From the NCBI RefSeq assembly GCF_030549615.1, contig NZ_CP130832.1, forward strand, positions 2,170,001-2,234,000: a stretch of 64,000 bases of DNA. The letters are read 5' to 3'. Below are positions 1 through 8,594 of the stretch, in pieces. The DNA is from Stenotrophomonas sp. 610A2. Its GTDB lineage: Bacteria > Pseudomonadota > Gammaproteobacteria > Xanthomonadales > Xanthomonadaceae. Position numbers and translations under genes: made by a program. The notes under the pieces were generated by a model. The model made no database searches. It was given only the letters and a program-made list of their open reading frames with translations, and was not told where the DNA came from. Every line of letters starts with the position of its first letter. Positions within the stretch are counted from its first letter, which is position 1.

Positions 1-357
1 GGCGGTGAGCTCAGGGAAAATGGCACCGATGCTGCCCGCGAAAGCCACCGCGATTGCGGCGATCGCACACCACATTGAGATCCAGTAGCTCCAGGCCACC
101 AGAAAGCCGGGGAGTTCGCCAAACGCATTGCGCGCGAACACATACGGGCCACCGGTCTGCGGCCAGCGCTTGGCCAGTTGGGCAAAGGTGATTGCCAGCA
201 GCAGGGCACCGCACAGGGTGATACCCCAGCCGATCAGGGTCGCTGCGCCATAGGGGGCGAGGGTGGCAGGCAACAGGAAGGTGCCTGAGCCGATCATGCT
301 GCCAACAACCAGGGCAGTAGCAGACCAGAAGCCCAACGGGCGGCGCGAAGTAGTCAT
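1..357 (-). CDS. APC-family amino-acid permease, N-terminal 119 residues (cut by window edge)
   Basis: The minus strand is open without a stop from an ATG at 357 to base 1, so the gene continues beyond the window. The translation begins MTTSRRPLGFWSATALVVGS and continues with MIGSGTFLLP, the glycine-rich first helix typical of APC-superfamily amino-acid/polyamine permeases (substrate-binding loop). Three to four hydrophobic helices follow, with an AKRWPQTGGPYVFARNAFGE stretch that matches the conserved loop after helix 2. It is likely an inner-membrane amino-acid transporter; substrate cannot be told from this fragment. It is divergent from the DUF885 lipoprotein gene, with about 217 bp between the starts in which I see no strong element. 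Confidence 0.85.
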   Translation of the reverse strand, partial: MTTSRRPLGFWSATALVVGSMIGSGTFLLPATLAPYGAATLIGWGITLCGALLLAITFAQLAKRWPQTGGPYVFARNAFGELPGFLVAWSYWISMWCAIAAIAVAFAGSIGAIFPELTA

Positions 358-574
358 GAATACAGCAACGGCAAAGGCTCGCACCGGAGTTCGGATGCCC
401 CGGGAGAGCGTGGGAGAGGGGGGCAGGCGCCGTGGGCGACCGCAGCAGGGGGTGGATTATGACGGTTTGCAGCGCTCACCGCGATGCAGGGGGCTGGCAA
501 TGACCTTTGGCCCTTCCCCGGAGACGGGGGTTCCGCTGACGCTGGCGGCCTTGTTCCCCGTGCTGGAAACCCCG

Positions 575-2392
575 ATGACTGTCCGACCGTTGGCGCTTGC
601 CGTCTCGTTCTCCCTGGCCACCGTGCTGGCCGCCTGCTCACCGTCGTCGCAGCCTGCGGCTGGTGACAGCACCGCGCAGGCACCGCAGGCCGACAAGGCC
701 GCGCAGCTGAACAAGCTGTACGCCGACTACTGGGAAGGCGTGCTGAAGCTGAATCCGCTGCAGGCTACCTTCCAGGGCGACAACCGTTACAACGACCAGC
801 TGCCGGACTTCGGCTCGGCCGAGTTCCGCAAGCAGAGCCATGACTTCACCCAGGAATGGTTGGGCAAGGCCGAGAAGATCGGCGATGCAGGCTTGGCGGG
901 GCAGGATCTGCTCAGCTACCGCATCTTCGTCGAAGAGCAGAAGCAGTCGCTGGAAGGGGAGAAGTTCCCGACCTGGATGATGCCGGTCAACCAGATGGGC
1001 TCCACCGTCAGCTATGCGGTGATGCTGGGCTCGGGCCAGGTCGCGCAGCCGTTCAAGACGGTCAAGGATTACGACAACTGGCTGGCGCGTGCAGCGCGCA
1101 TCCCGGTATTGCTGGAAACCGAAAACGCCAATATGCGCGAAGGCATGAAGGCCGGTGTGGTGCAGCCGCGCGTGCTGATGGAAAAAGTGGTGCCGCAGTT
1201 CGACGAGATCATCACTGCCAAGGCCGAGGACAGCCAGTTCTGGGGGCCGATCAAGCAGCTGCCGGCTGACTTCCCGCAGGCTGACAAGGATCGCCTGACC
1301 GCTGCCTTCCGTGCGGTGATCAACGACAAGCTGATGCCGGCGATCAAGCAGCAGCGTGATTTCATTGCCAACGAATACCTGCCGGCGACCCGCGATACGG
1401 TCGGTCTGGATTCGCTGCCGGACGGCAAGGCGTGGTACGCCTTCAACGCAAAGCAGAGCACCACCACCGCGCAGACCCCGGAGCAGATCCACGAGATCGG
1501 CCTGCGGGAAGTGGCGCGCATCCACGCTGAGATCCAGACGGTGATGACCGAGGTGGGCTTCAAGGGCTCGCTGCAGGAGTTCTTCACCTTCATGCAGAAG
1601 GACAAGCAGTTCGAGTTCAAGTCCGAGCCGGAACTGCTGGAGCATTACCGCGGGCTTGAGGCCAAGATCAACGCCAACGTGCCGAAGCTGTTCTCGCTGA
1701 CCCCGAAGGCTGGTTTCGAGATCCGCCCGATCGAGGCCTTCCGCGCCAAGTCGGCCGCTGGCGGCGAGTACATGCAGCCGAGCGAAGACGGCAGCCGTCC
1801 GGGCATCTTCTACGTCAACACCTACGACTTGCCGACGCGCAAGACCTGGGACGCCGAAGACCTGTTCCTGCATGAGGCCATCCCGGGCCACCACTTCCAG
1901 TTGGCGCTGCAGCAGGAACTGACCGGCGTGCCGGCGTTCCGCCGCTTTGGTGGCGAGACCGCCTTCATCGAAGGTTGGGGCCTGTATGCCGAAAGCCTGG
2001 GCAAGGACCTGGGCGTCTACACCGACCCGTACAGCTACTTCGGTCGCCTGCAGGGTGAGCTGTGGCGTGCGGTACGCCTGGTGGTGGACACCGGCCTGCA
2101 CTCCAAGGGCTGGACCCGCCAGCAGGTGCTGGATTACATGTTCGCCAATTCCTCGGTGAGCGAGCCGGATGCCGTTGCCGAAGCCGAGCGTTACATCGCA
2201 TGGCCGGGCCAGGCGCTGGCTTACAAGACTGGCGAACTGAAGATCCAGGAACTGCGCAAGCGTGCGCAGGACAAGCTGGGTGCCAAGTTCGACATCCGCG
2301 AGTTCCACGCCGAAGTGCTGAAGGACGGCTCGGTGCCGCTGGACGTCCTCGACGAGAAGCTCAACGCCTGGATCGCTGAAAAATCCAAGTAA
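575..2392 (+). CDS. DUF885-family lipoprotein, putative zinc peptidase
   Basis: Predicted 605-residue exported protein. I chose the ATG at 575, not the in-frame start at 263, because it opens a clear lipoprotein signal (MTVRPLALAVSFSLATVLAAC, lipobox LAAC, lipidated Cys21); the longer frame only adds arginine/proline-rich residues. A metal-binding HEAIPGHH motif lies at about residues 433-440, the hallmark of the DUF885 family, which is related to gluzincin peptidases. It would be anchored in the membrane on the periplasmic side. Family role is poorly defined; peptidase activity is an inference from the motif. A strong intrinsic terminator and SMAG repeats follow it, so it is probably monocistronic. 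Confidence 0.88.
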   Translation: MTVRPLALAVSFSLATVLAACSPSSQPAAGDSTAQAPQADKAAQLNKLYADYWEGVLKLNPLQATFQGDNRYNDQLPDFGSAEFRKQSHDFTQEWLGKAEKIGDAGLAGQDLLSYRIFVEEQKQSLEGEKFPTWMMPVNQMGSTVSYAVMLGSGQVAQPFKTVKDYDNWLARAARIPVLLETENANMREGMKAGVVQPRVLMEKVVPQFDEIITAKAEDSQFWGPIKQLPADFPQADKDRLTAAFRAVINDKLMPAIKQQRDFIANEYLPATRDTVGLDSLPDGKAWYAFNAKQSTTTAQTPEQIHEIGLREVARIHAEIQTVMTEVGFKGSLQEFFTFMQKDKQFEFKSEPELLEHYRGLEAKINANVPKLFSLTPKAGFEIRPIEAFRAKSAAGGEYMQPSEDGSRPGIFYVNTYDLPTRKTWDAEDLFLHEAIPGHHFQLALQQELTGVPAFRRFGGETAFIEGWGLYAESLGKDLGVYTDPYSYFGRLQGELWRAVRLVVDTGLHSKGWTRQQVLDYMFANSSVSEPDAVAEAERYIAWPGQALAYKTGELKIQELRKRAQDKLGAKFDIREFHAEVLKDGSVPLDVLDEKLNAWIAEKSK

Positions 2393-2404
2393 GCGATGCA
2401 TTCG

Positions 2405-2609
2405 GTAGTGCCGAGCCATGCTCGGCAAGCGGCATTACCGCAAAGAGCCAACCCCTCCCCAACCCTCCCCTTGGCCTGCGGCCAAAGGGAGGGAGCAGGT
2501 AGTGCCGAGCCATGCTCGGCAAGGGCATTACCGGCAATGTGGCAGGCCACATTGCCGGTTTTGTTTTGGTTGGTCTGTAAAGCCCCAGCCGAGCATGGCT
2601 CGGCTCTAC
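2405..2609. repeat. Three SMAG-type GTAG palindromes
   Basis: Copies at about 2405-2427, 2499-2521 (both headed GTAG) and 2587-2609 (reverse orientation, ending CTAC) share the core TGCCGAGC-at-GCTCGGCA. They resemble SMAG elements, a large family of short palindromes in Stenotrophomonas maltophilia genomes. Between the first two lies a CCCTCCCC...AAGGGAGGG inverted repeat of a kind that recurs at about 10967-11014. Together with the terminator these account for most of the 380-bp gene-free stretch 2393-2772. Confidence 0.8.
2531..2566 (+). terminator. Rho-independent terminator after the DUF885 gene
   Basis: A perfect 12-bp stem (CCGGCAATGTGG / CCACATTGCCGG, 2531-2542 and 2547-2558) with a CAGG loop is followed by TTTTGTTTT. 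It is the best intrinsic terminator in the window and closes the DUF885 transcript. Confidence 0.88.
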
Positions 2610-2772
2610 GTCAATCAACGGCCAACCGTAATTTTTCACCGTTCGGCCGCACGTAGTGTTCCAGCCATAACCGCGCGATCTGCCATGTAGCCATGGCACA
2701 GTGCGTGGTCCCCCCTCAAACCTGTTGGTGGCGTGATCGCGGGTGTTCTCCGTGTCGCCGCTGTTGTTGCCG

Positions 2773-3930
2773 ATGACTCTATTCGTATCGCTGATCCTGC
2801 CCTTGCTGGCCATCTGGTTGTGGTGGCCGGTTGCCCCCTTGTCCAAGCGCCAGCGTCGCTGGCGTATCGGCATTACCGTCGGTTTGGCCTTGGTCGGGCT
2901 CGGCTTCGCCACGCTGTGGCGGCTGGATGTATTCAGCTACTCGGTCGAAGCCTGGATCCAACTGGTGTTCGGTTGGGTGCTGGTGATGTTCGTATTGCTG
3001 CTGGCCTTCCTGCTGTTGCGTGAAGTTGGTTGGCTGCTGTCACGCCTGCTGCCGCGCAGCTCTCGGATCGCGACGCTGTGGCACGGCACCGGCTTCAACC
3101 AGGGCGCGGCGACGGTGATCGTGTTGCTCGCCACGCTGGGCATCTACAACGGGCTCAAGCCGCCGCAGGTGCATGAGCGCGATCTGGTCGTGCCGTACCT
3201 GCCCAGTGAAATGGACGGCCTGCGCATGGCGGTGCTCGCCGACCTGCATATCAGCCCGGTCAAGCGCACGTGGCGCACGCAGCGCATCGTTGATGCGACC
3301 TTGGCGGCAAAGCCCGATCTGATCGTTCTGCCCGGCGACATGGCCGACGGCGGTCTGGAAGACAGCGGCCGGTTCGCCGAGCCTTTGGCCCAGTTGAAGG
3401 CGCCTTACGGGGTTTGGCTGGCCCCGGGCAATCATGAGTACTACTACGACTACGCTGCCTGGATGGCGCATTTCCGGCAGATGGGGCTGGGCGTGCTGGA
3501 GAACCAGACTGCGACCCTGTCGATCAACGGGCGCACGCTGGCGATGTCGGGCATTGGTGACCTGGCCGCATTGAAACAGGCCCCGTACATGCACGGCGGT
3601 TTGCCGCCGGACATGCCAGCGGTGGTGAACGGCGGCAAGGGCAGTGATGTACATATCCTGCTTGCCCACCAGCCGAAGCAGGCGCGCGCCGCTGCGGCGA
3701 CTGGTGCGATCGACCTGCAGGTATCCGGCCATACCCACGGTGGCCATATGCTGGGCTTTGATCGCTGGGTGGTCGCGCCGTTCAACCACGGCTATGTGCG
3801 TGGCGAATACCGGGTGCAGGACATGACCTTGTTCGTCAGCAGCGGTGTCGGCCAATGGGATGGCTTCACCGCACGCCTGGGCGTGCGCTCCAGCATTGAT
3901 GTGCTGGTGTTGCGCAGCCCAGTCAAGTAG
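2773..3930 (+). CDS. Membrane-associated metallophosphoesterase (YaeI-like)
   Basis: About 385 residues: an N-terminal membrane region with three to four hydrophobic helices, then a calcineurin-like metallophosphoesterase domain. The full metal-site series is visible: LADLHISP (DxH), LPGDMADGG (GDxxD), GNHEYYYD (GNHE), and SGHTHGGHMLG (GHTH). Proteins of this layout include E. coli YaeI, which acts on UDP-diacylglucosamine-like lipids; that substrate is only a family-level suggestion here. Start is uncertain: ATG 2773 gives MTLFVSLILPLLAIWLWW, a GTG at 2743 would add ten residues, and neither has a good Shine-Dalgarno. Followed by an inverted REP pair. Confidence 0.87.
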   Translation: MTLFVSLILPLLAIWLWWPVAPLSKRQRRWRIGITVGLALVGLGFATLWRLDVFSYSVEAWIQLVFGWVLVMFVLLLAFLLLREVGWLLSRLLPRSSRIATLWHGTGFNQGAATVIVLLATLGIYNGLKPPQVHERDLVVPYLPSEMDGLRMAVLADLHISPVKRTWRTQRIVDATLAAKPDLIVLPGDMADGGLEDSGRFAEPLAQLKAPYGVWLAPGNHEYYYDYAAWMAHFRQMGLGVLENQTATLSINGRTLAMSGIGDLAALKQAPYMHGGLPPDMPAVVNGGKGSDVHILLAHQPKQARAAAATGAIDLQVSGHTHGGHMLGFDRWVVAPFNHGYVRGEYRVQDMTLFVSSGVGQWDGFTARLGVRSSIDVLVLRSPVK

Positions 3931-3940
3931 CCACCAGGCT

Positions 3941-4040
3941 TGTAGGAGCGGCGTCAGCCGCGAAGCTGGCGTTGCCCAATCTATCGTCAGCTTTGCGATC
4001 TGATGATTTGCTTGCTTCGCGGCTGACGCCGCTCCCACAA
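3941..4040. repeat. Paired inverted repeat, GGAGCGGCGTCAGCCGCGAAGC type
   Basis: Left arm TGTAGGAGCGGCGTCAGCCGCGAAGC (3941-3966) and right arm (4014-4039) are inverted copies separated by about 47 bp. Each arm is itself partly palindromic (GCGGC..GCCGC). The same element recurs at about 10817-10912, 23562-23670 and 32094-32194, always at the 3' end of a gene or between genes. It is a REP-like mobile or RNA-stability element and probably ends or stabilises transcripts. Confidence 0.85.
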
Positions 4041-4070
4041 AAAAAGAAGCAGGGTTCGATGCCAGTTTGG

Positions 4071-4580
4071 TCAGGTGTCGAGGTCTGCTTCGCTGCCATC
4101 GACGTTCTTCCGTTTATCCGGCATCAGCTTCGGTAGCGTGCTCACTACTGCCAAGGCAGCGATGGTAGTGATGAAGGCCACCATCTCCATGCCCATGCCG
4201 GCTGCCATGCCGATTGCCGCTGTCATCCAGATGCCGGCGGCGGTAGTCAGGCCCTGGATGCGCTCTTCGTTGTCGAGCTTGAGGATGGCGCCAGCGCCGA
4301 GGAAGCCGATGCCGGAGACGATGCCCTGCATCACGCGGGTCACATCGGCGCCCGAAATGCCCATCTGCAATGGCGCCAACACGAACAGCGCCGAACCCAC
4401 CGAGACCAGGATGTGCGTCTTCAGGCCGGCCGCGCGCCCTTTGCGCTCGCGTTCCAGACCAAGTAGTCCGCCTAGCACGATGGCCGTGGCCAGCCGCGAG
4501 ACGATCACGGTCAATGTGCCTACATCGGGAATGGCGAACTCGGCGGCCAGCGCCTGACCGATCTCTTCGGTGATGCTCAT
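4071..4580 (-). CDS. mgtC: MgtC/SapB family membrane protein
   Basis: 169 residues with an MgtC N-terminal domain: four to five hydrophobic helices, the family stretch LGGLLGLERERKGRAAGLKT followed by THILVSVGSALF, and IGFLGAGAIL with VQGLTTAA-type sequence (here IQGLTTAAGIW). Members sit in the inner membrane and are linked to growth at low Mg2+ and survival inside host cells or under acid stress; the biochemical function is not settled. It lacks the soluble C-terminal domain of Salmonella MgtC, ending in a short charged tail, so it is of the short SapB-like form. No neighbouring mgtB-type Mg2+ ATPase is present. Confidence 0.85.
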   Translation of the reverse strand: MSITEEIGQALAAEFAIPDVGTLTVIVSRLATAIVLGGLLGLERERKGRAAGLKTHILVSVGSALFVLAPLQMGISGADVTRVMQGIVSGIGFLGAGAILKLDNEERIQGLTTAAGIWMTAAIGMAAGMGMEMVAFITTIAALAVVSTLPKLMPDKRKNVDGSEADLDT

Positions 4581-4723
4581 GCTGAGGCGTCCTTGGTTGC
4601 GGTCGAAGGGCGGGCGATGGTGGTGATCCTGCGCAGGGTTTGCTTTACCGGTGGTGATGCCGATGTGCTGCTGGTGTGAAATCGGCGCTGCCAGGATCGA
4701 CGCGTCCCTGGTGGTTCCGAATA

Positions 4724-4749
4724 CAAAAACGGCCCCGTGAGGGGCCGTT
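4724..4749 (-). terminator. Rho-independent terminator of the mtn operon
   Basis: On the minus strand, ACGGCCCC-TCAC-GGGGCCGT is followed by TTTTTGT (plus-strand A tract at 4725-4729). It lies 23 bp past the mtnC stop and closes the methionine-salvage transcript. Confidence 0.85.
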
Positions 4750-4771
4750 GTTCTGTCTATCGCTCAGGCGA

Positions 4772-5470
4772 TCAAAGCACGATCTGGTCGAAGCGCTCGA
4801 CCCGGGTGTGGCCGTGGGTGGCCTCGCCGGTACGCGGCTGCGGGTAATCGCTAAGGCGGTCGACCAGCACCGTCTGCAGGCCGGCCTCGCGGGCGGCGTC
4901 CAGCTCTTCGACGACGTCGGACAGGAACAGGATCTCAGCCGGATCGATGTTGATGGCCTTGGCGATATGCGCATAGCTCGGTGCTTCGCGCTTGCCGCCG
5001 ACTTCGGTGTCGAAGTTGCCCGAGAACAGGCTGTTCAAGTCACCGGCATCGCTGAAGCCGAAGAACAGCTTCTGGGCCGGCACCGAGCCGGAGGAATACA
5101 CGTACAGCGGCAGGCCGCTGGCCTGCCAGCCGCGCAGCACGTCGGCAACTTCCGGGTACAGGTGGGCGGTGTAGTCGCCATTGCGGTAACCCACGTCCCA
5201 AAGCATGCCTTGCAGTGCCTTCAGCGCAGTGTGCTTGCGGTCCTGGTCGATCCAGCCCTGCAGGGTTTCGACGATGACTTCGTCCTGGCAGGCGCTTGCA
5301 GCGATTTCAGTGGCCACCGCGTCCAGCCACTGGCGGACCTGCGGTTCATTGCCGTGTGCCTGCACGAAGCCGGGCAGGGCATTGCGGGCGTACGGGAACA
5401 GCACTTCCTTGACGAAGGAGATGCTGGAGGTGGTGCCCTCGATGTCGGTGAGGATGGCATTGATGGTCAT
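4772..5470 (-). CDS. mtnC: Enolase-phosphatase E1 (methionine salvage)
   Basis: 232-residue HAD-superfamily enzyme. It enolises 2,3-diketo-5-methylthiopentyl-1-phosphate and removes the phosphate, giving the acireductone used by MtnD. The nucleophile motif [16 protein letters not shown] is at the N-terminus, [14 protein letters not shown] is motif II with the Lys region, and [13 protein letters not shown] is the acidic motif. Start at ATG 5470 gives [12 protein letters not shown] directly after an AGGA-type ribosome site; a longer in-frame extension to 5533 is not supported. It is last in the mtnB-mtnD-mtnC operon, with a 149-bp gap after mtnD containing a repeat hairpin. Confidence 0.95.
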   Translation of the reverse strand: MTINAILTDIEGTTSSISFVKEVLFPYARNALPGFVQAHGNEPQVRQWLDAVATEIAASACQDEVIVETLQGWIDQDRKHTALKALQGMLWDVGYRNGDYTAHLYPEVADVLRGWQASGLPLYVYSSGSVPAQKLFFGFSDAGDLNSLFSGNFDTEVGGKREAPSYAHIAKAINIDPAEILFLSDVVEELDAAREAGLQTVLVDRLSDYPQPRTGEATHGHTRVERFDQIVL

Positions 5471-5558
5471 GCTGGTATTCCTGCAGGGTGCTTCTTTCTG
5501 CACCTGTGCGTGGTTGGTAGAGATAGGGGGCAAGAGCCAAGAGCTGCCCTCACCCCAA

Positions 5559-5584
5559 CCCCTCTCGCGCTGGCGGGAGAGGGG
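5559..5584. repeat. CCCCTCTC/GAGAGGGG hairpin between mtnD and mtnC
   Basis: An inverted repeat CCCCTCTC...GAGAGGGG in the intergenic gap, preceded by CTCACCCCAAC. It resembles the pyrimidine-rich hairpins at about 2457-2495 and 10967-11014 and is probably a dispersed repeat. No T tract follows, so it may reduce rather than stop read-through from mtnD to mtnC. Confidence 0.6.
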
Positions 5585-5619
5585 CTTAAGCAGAGCAGGG
5601 GCTCAAGCAAAGCGGCCGC

Positions 5620-6174
5620 TTAAGCCGCGCTGGGCTCGTAGCGGGGGAAGCGCTGGGCGATGTCGGTGCCGGTAAAGTGGCCGACCCAGCCGTCCGGCTC
5701 GGTGAAGAAGCGGATGGCGGCGAAGCTGGGTTCTTCGCCCATGTCGAACCAATGGTTGACGCTGTCGGGCACCGCGATCAGGTCGTCCTTTACGCACTCC
5801 ACCTCGTAGACCTTGTCGCCCACGTGCAGGGTGAACAGGCCCGAGCCGGCGACGAAGAAACGGACTTCGTCTTCCTTGTGGTAATGCTCGTCGAGGAACT
5901 TCTTGCGGATCTCGGCGCGGGCCGGGTTGTCCGGGGCGATCGAGGCCACGTCCACGCTCTTGAAGCCGTGCTCGGCGACCAGACGGTCGATGTCCTCGCG
6001 GTAGGCGGCGAACACTTCTTCCTGGCTTGCCCCCGGAGTGACCGGGTGCTTGGCTTGCCAGCGTTCGAAGGTGACGCCGATCTTGTTCAGTTCGGCGGCA
6101 ATGACCTCGCCGTCGCGGCTGTCAAACAGCGGTGCGTCCGGGGCGGTGTCGTTGAAAATGCGCAGTCGGCTCAT
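5620..6174 (-). CDS. mtnD: Acireductone dioxygenase (ARD)
   Basis: 184-residue cupin enzyme that splits acireductone with O2, giving 2-keto-4-methylthiobutyrate (Fe form, methionine salvage) or methylthiopropionate and CO (Ni form). The metal motif is seen as [13 protein letters not shown] (HxHxxxE), with a later VNHWFDMG supplying the fourth His. Start ATG 6174 gives [15 protein letters not shown], the usual family start; a longer frame upstream overlaps mtnB and is discarded. It lies 28 bp after mtnB. Confidence 0.95.
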   Translation of the reverse strand: MSRLRIFNDTAPDAPLFDSRDGEVIAAELNKIGVTFERWQAKHPVTPGASQEEVFAAYREDIDRLVAEHGFKSVDVASIAPDNPARAEIRKKFLDEHYHKEDEVRFFVAGSGLFTLHVGDKVYEVECVKDDLIAVPDSVNHWFDMGEEPSFAAIRFFTEPDGWVGHFTGTDIAQRFPRYEPSAA

Positions 6175-6202
6175 GGGGGACTCGACGTAGTAGGAAGAGG
6201 GA

Positions 6203-6850
6203 TCAGGCGTGGCCGCGCAGGCGGCGCAGTTCCAGTTCGCAATGCAGCAGGAACTCGAAGGCCTCCAGGTGGCGACGGGCTTCGGCCATGTCGCGGCCCC
6301 AGGCATACAGGCCGTGACCGTCGATCAGATAGCCCCACATCGGCCCCTTGTCGAGTTCTGCCTCGACCTGGGCGGCCAGCACGTCCATGTCCTGGGTGTT
6401 GGGGAACACCTTCAGGTCGACCGCAGTCTCGTGGGTGGAGTTGCCGTGCAGGGCCTTGAGCAGCTCGTAGCCTTCCAGGCGGATATGACCGTCGCTGCCG
6501 TACAGGCGCGAGGCGATGGTCTGCACCGGCGAATGGGTGTGCAGCACGCAACCGACTTCCGGGAAGCGGGCGTAGAGCTGGGTGTGCAGCAGGGTTTCCG
6601 CCGACGGACGCAGCGGCCGGCCTACGGCCTTGCCGTCGAAATCCACCACCATGATGTCGCTTTCGATCAGCCGCCCCTTGTCCTTGCCGGACACGGTGAT
6701 GGCCGCATGCTGGTCATCCAGCCGGTGCGAGAAGTTGCTGCTGGTGGCAGGTGTCCAGCCGGCGTGGGCCAGCTCGCGGATGTTGTCGATCAGCAGCTGG
6801 GCCAGTTCGCTCAGTCGCTGGGCGTCGTAGGGGACGGTAGGCGCGTTCAT
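6203..6850 (-). CDS. mtnB: Methylthioribulose-1-phosphate dehydratase
   Basis: 215-residue class II aldolase/adducin-family enzyme that dehydrates 5-methylthioribulose-1-phosphate, the step before MtnC. Diagnostic features are the [12 protein letters not shown] substrate loop, TVSGKDKG, the catalytic Glu in [13 protein letters not shown], the zinc site [10 protein letters not shown] (HxH) and the C-terminal [10 protein letters not shown]. Start ATG 6850 gives MNAPTVPYD; an ATG three codons upstream is an alternative. First gene of mtnB-mtnD-mtnC. The kinase/isomerase genes mtnK and mtnA are not in the window. Confidence 0.93.
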   Translation of the reverse strand: MNAPTVPYDAQRLSELAQLLIDNIRELAHAGWTPATSSNFSHRLDDQHAAITVSGKDKGRLIESDIMVVDFDGKAVGRPLRPSAETLLHTQLYARFPEVGCVLHTHSPVQTIASRLYGSDGHIRLEGYELLKALHGNSTHETAVDLKVFPNTQDMDVLAAQVEAELDKGPMWGYLIDGHGLYAWGRDMAEARRHLEAFEFLLHCELELRRLRGHA

Positions 6851-7020
6851 GGGGCCCATTCTACTAAGAACGCCCGCAGGTTCATGCATGCATCCGGATG
6901 GAACTGATGCCAGCAGGGAATATGGGATGAATCGGGTCGCGCGGCCCCGTATCCCGGTTGCGCTTACCCGGGCTGCAGGTAGTTGGCTCCAGTTTGGCCA
7001 TGGGGCCGATGCCAACAACG

Positions 7021-7046
7021 AAAAAGCCCGGGATTGCTCCCGGGCT
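7021..7046 (-). terminator. Rho-independent terminator after APC permease
   Basis: Minus strand: GCCCGGG-AGCAAT-CCCGGGC followed by TTTTT, about 25 bp past the permease stop at 7071. Confidence 0.88.
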
Positions 7047-7070
7047 TCAGGTTTGTCATCGGCCGACAAT

Positions 7071-8516
7071 TCAGCCGTTCCTGGCCTTGTTGGCTGCATT
7101 GAGCTTGCTGTGCCGCACGCCGTACAGGAAATAGATGATGAAGCCGGTGACGGTCCACACGCCCATCAGCATCCAGTTGTGCAGCGTCATCGCAGTCAGC
7201 AAGGCGACGCAGCTGAGCACGCCGAGGCTGCAGATCAACCAGGCCATCGGGATGCGGAACGGGCGCGGCAGGTCCGGCTGGGTGCGGCGCAGGACCAGCA
7301 CGCCGGCGCAGACTGCGGCGAAGGCGATCAGCGTGCCCATCGAGGTCAGTTCACCAAGAATGTCCAGCGGGAACAGCGCTGCCAGCAGGGCAATGCCGAT
7401 ACCGGTGATGACAGTGTTGATGTGCGGGGTGCGGTACTTGGGGTGGATCTTGGTGAACACCGGTGGCAGCAAGCCGTCGCGACCCATGATCATGAAGATG
7501 CGCGGCTGGCCGATCACCATCACCAGCACCACCGAGGCCAGGCCGATCAGTGCGCCGATCTCGACGATGATGCGCAGCCAATCCAGCTGCGGATGCGCGG
7601 CAACGGCGGTGACCACCGGCTCGGCGGTGCCCAGCAGCTGGTACGGCACCAGGCCGGTCATCACCGCGGCCATGGCGATGTACAGCACGGTACAGATCAC
7701 CAGTGAGAGCAGCATGCCGATCGGGAGATCGCGCTGCGGGCGGTGCGATTCCTGCGCCGCCACCGATACCGCTTCAAAACCGATATAGGCAAAGAACACC
7801 ATCGCTGCGCCACGCAGCACGCCGTCGAAGCCGTACTTGCCCGGGCCTTCATTGGCGGGGATGAACGGGGTCCAGTTGCTGGTGTCCACGTACTTCCAGC
7901 CAGCAACGATCACCAGGATGATCAGGCCGGTCTTGAGCACCACCATGGCCATGTTCATCGCCGAGGACTTGCTGATGCCGACGTAGCACAGCCAGGTCAG
8001 CAGCAACACAAGAATCGCCGCCGGGATGTTGGCGATGGCGCCGGTCGGCTTGAGCTGGGCGTCCAACGGTGCACTGACCAGCGCCGCCGGCAGGTGGATG
8101 TCGAAATGGGCGAGGAAGCTGAGGAAGTAACCGGTCCAACTGACCGCTACCGCCGAGGCCGAGACGCCGTACTCCAGCACCAGCATCCAGCCGATGAACC
8201 AGGCCGACAGCTCGCCGAAGGTGGCGTAGGTATAGGTATAGGCGCTGCCGGAAACCGGCACCATCGAGGCGAACTCGGCATAGGCCAGGGCGCAGAAAGC
8301 ACAGCAGATGGCCGCCAGTACGAACGACAGCATGATGGCCGGGCCAGCGTGGTTGGCCGCGGCCTGGCCGGTGATGACGAAGATGCCGCCGCCGATCACC
8401 GCGCCGATGCCCAGCGCGGTCAGACCCCAGGGGCCGAGGGTGCGGCGCAGGCTCAGGCCATTGGCTTCCTCATGTGCGGCGTGCGGATGTTTGGTGGCCC
8501 AGAGTTGCTTGAACAT
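7071..8516 (-). CDS. APC-family amino-acid permease (cationic amino-acid transporter type)
   Basis: 481-residue inner-membrane transporter with about 12 hydrophobic helices. Helix 1 carries [20 protein letters not shown] followed by HAGPAI, the signature of the YfnA/CAT subgroup; the conserved [17 protein letters not shown] of helix 6 and [16 protein letters not shown] near helix 8 are also present. Likely a proton-coupled amino-acid uptake system; substrate unknown. It is paralogous to the next upstream gene (8595-10070), with near-identical motifs in the same order, so the two arose by tandem duplication. Ends at a good terminator. Confidence 0.9.
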   Translation of the reverse strand: MFKQLWATKHPHAAHEEANGLSLRRTLGPWGLTALGIGAVIGGGIFVITGQAAANHAGPAIMLSFVLAAICCAFCALAYAEFASMVPVSGSAYTYTYATFGELSAWFIGWMLVLEYGVSASAVAVSWTGYFLSFLAHFDIHLPAALVSAPLDAQLKPTGAIANIPAAILVLLLTWLCYVGISKSSAMNMAMVVLKTGLIILVIVAGWKYVDTSNWTPFIPANEGPGKYGFDGVLRGAAMVFFAYIGFEAVSVAAQESHRPQRDLPIGMLLSLVICTVLYIAMAAVMTGLVPYQLLGTAEPVVTAVAAHPQLDWLRIIVEIGALIGLASVVLVMVIGQPRIFMIMGRDGLLPPVFTKIHPKYRTPHINTVITGIGIALLAALFPLDILGELTSMGTLIAFAAVCAGVLVLRRTQPDLPRPFRIPMAWLICSLGVLSCVALLTAMTLHNWMLMGVWTVTGFIIYFLYGVRHSKLNAANKARNG

Positions 8517-8562
8517 GTTTCGGGTCTTCGCTCATCGGTGCGCGGCGGGCGCGCAAAAGTAA

Positions 8563-8583
8563 ACCGGCGCGCGGGGCGCCGGT
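8563..8583 (-). terminator. Hairpin after the second APC permease
   Basis: ACCGGCGC...GCGCCGGT, an 8-bp GC-rich stem, starts 12 bp past the stop at 8595 on the minus strand. Only a weak T run (TTTAC) follows, so termination may be partial. Confidence 0.55.
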
Positions 8584-8594
8584 CGGGGTGTGGA

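Noticed and set aside
638-2428. A 596-codon minus-strand frame over the DUF885 gene.
   Set aside because: Low-complexity Leu/Arg/His-rich translation without motifs; the plus-strand lipoprotein with HExxPGHH is the real gene.
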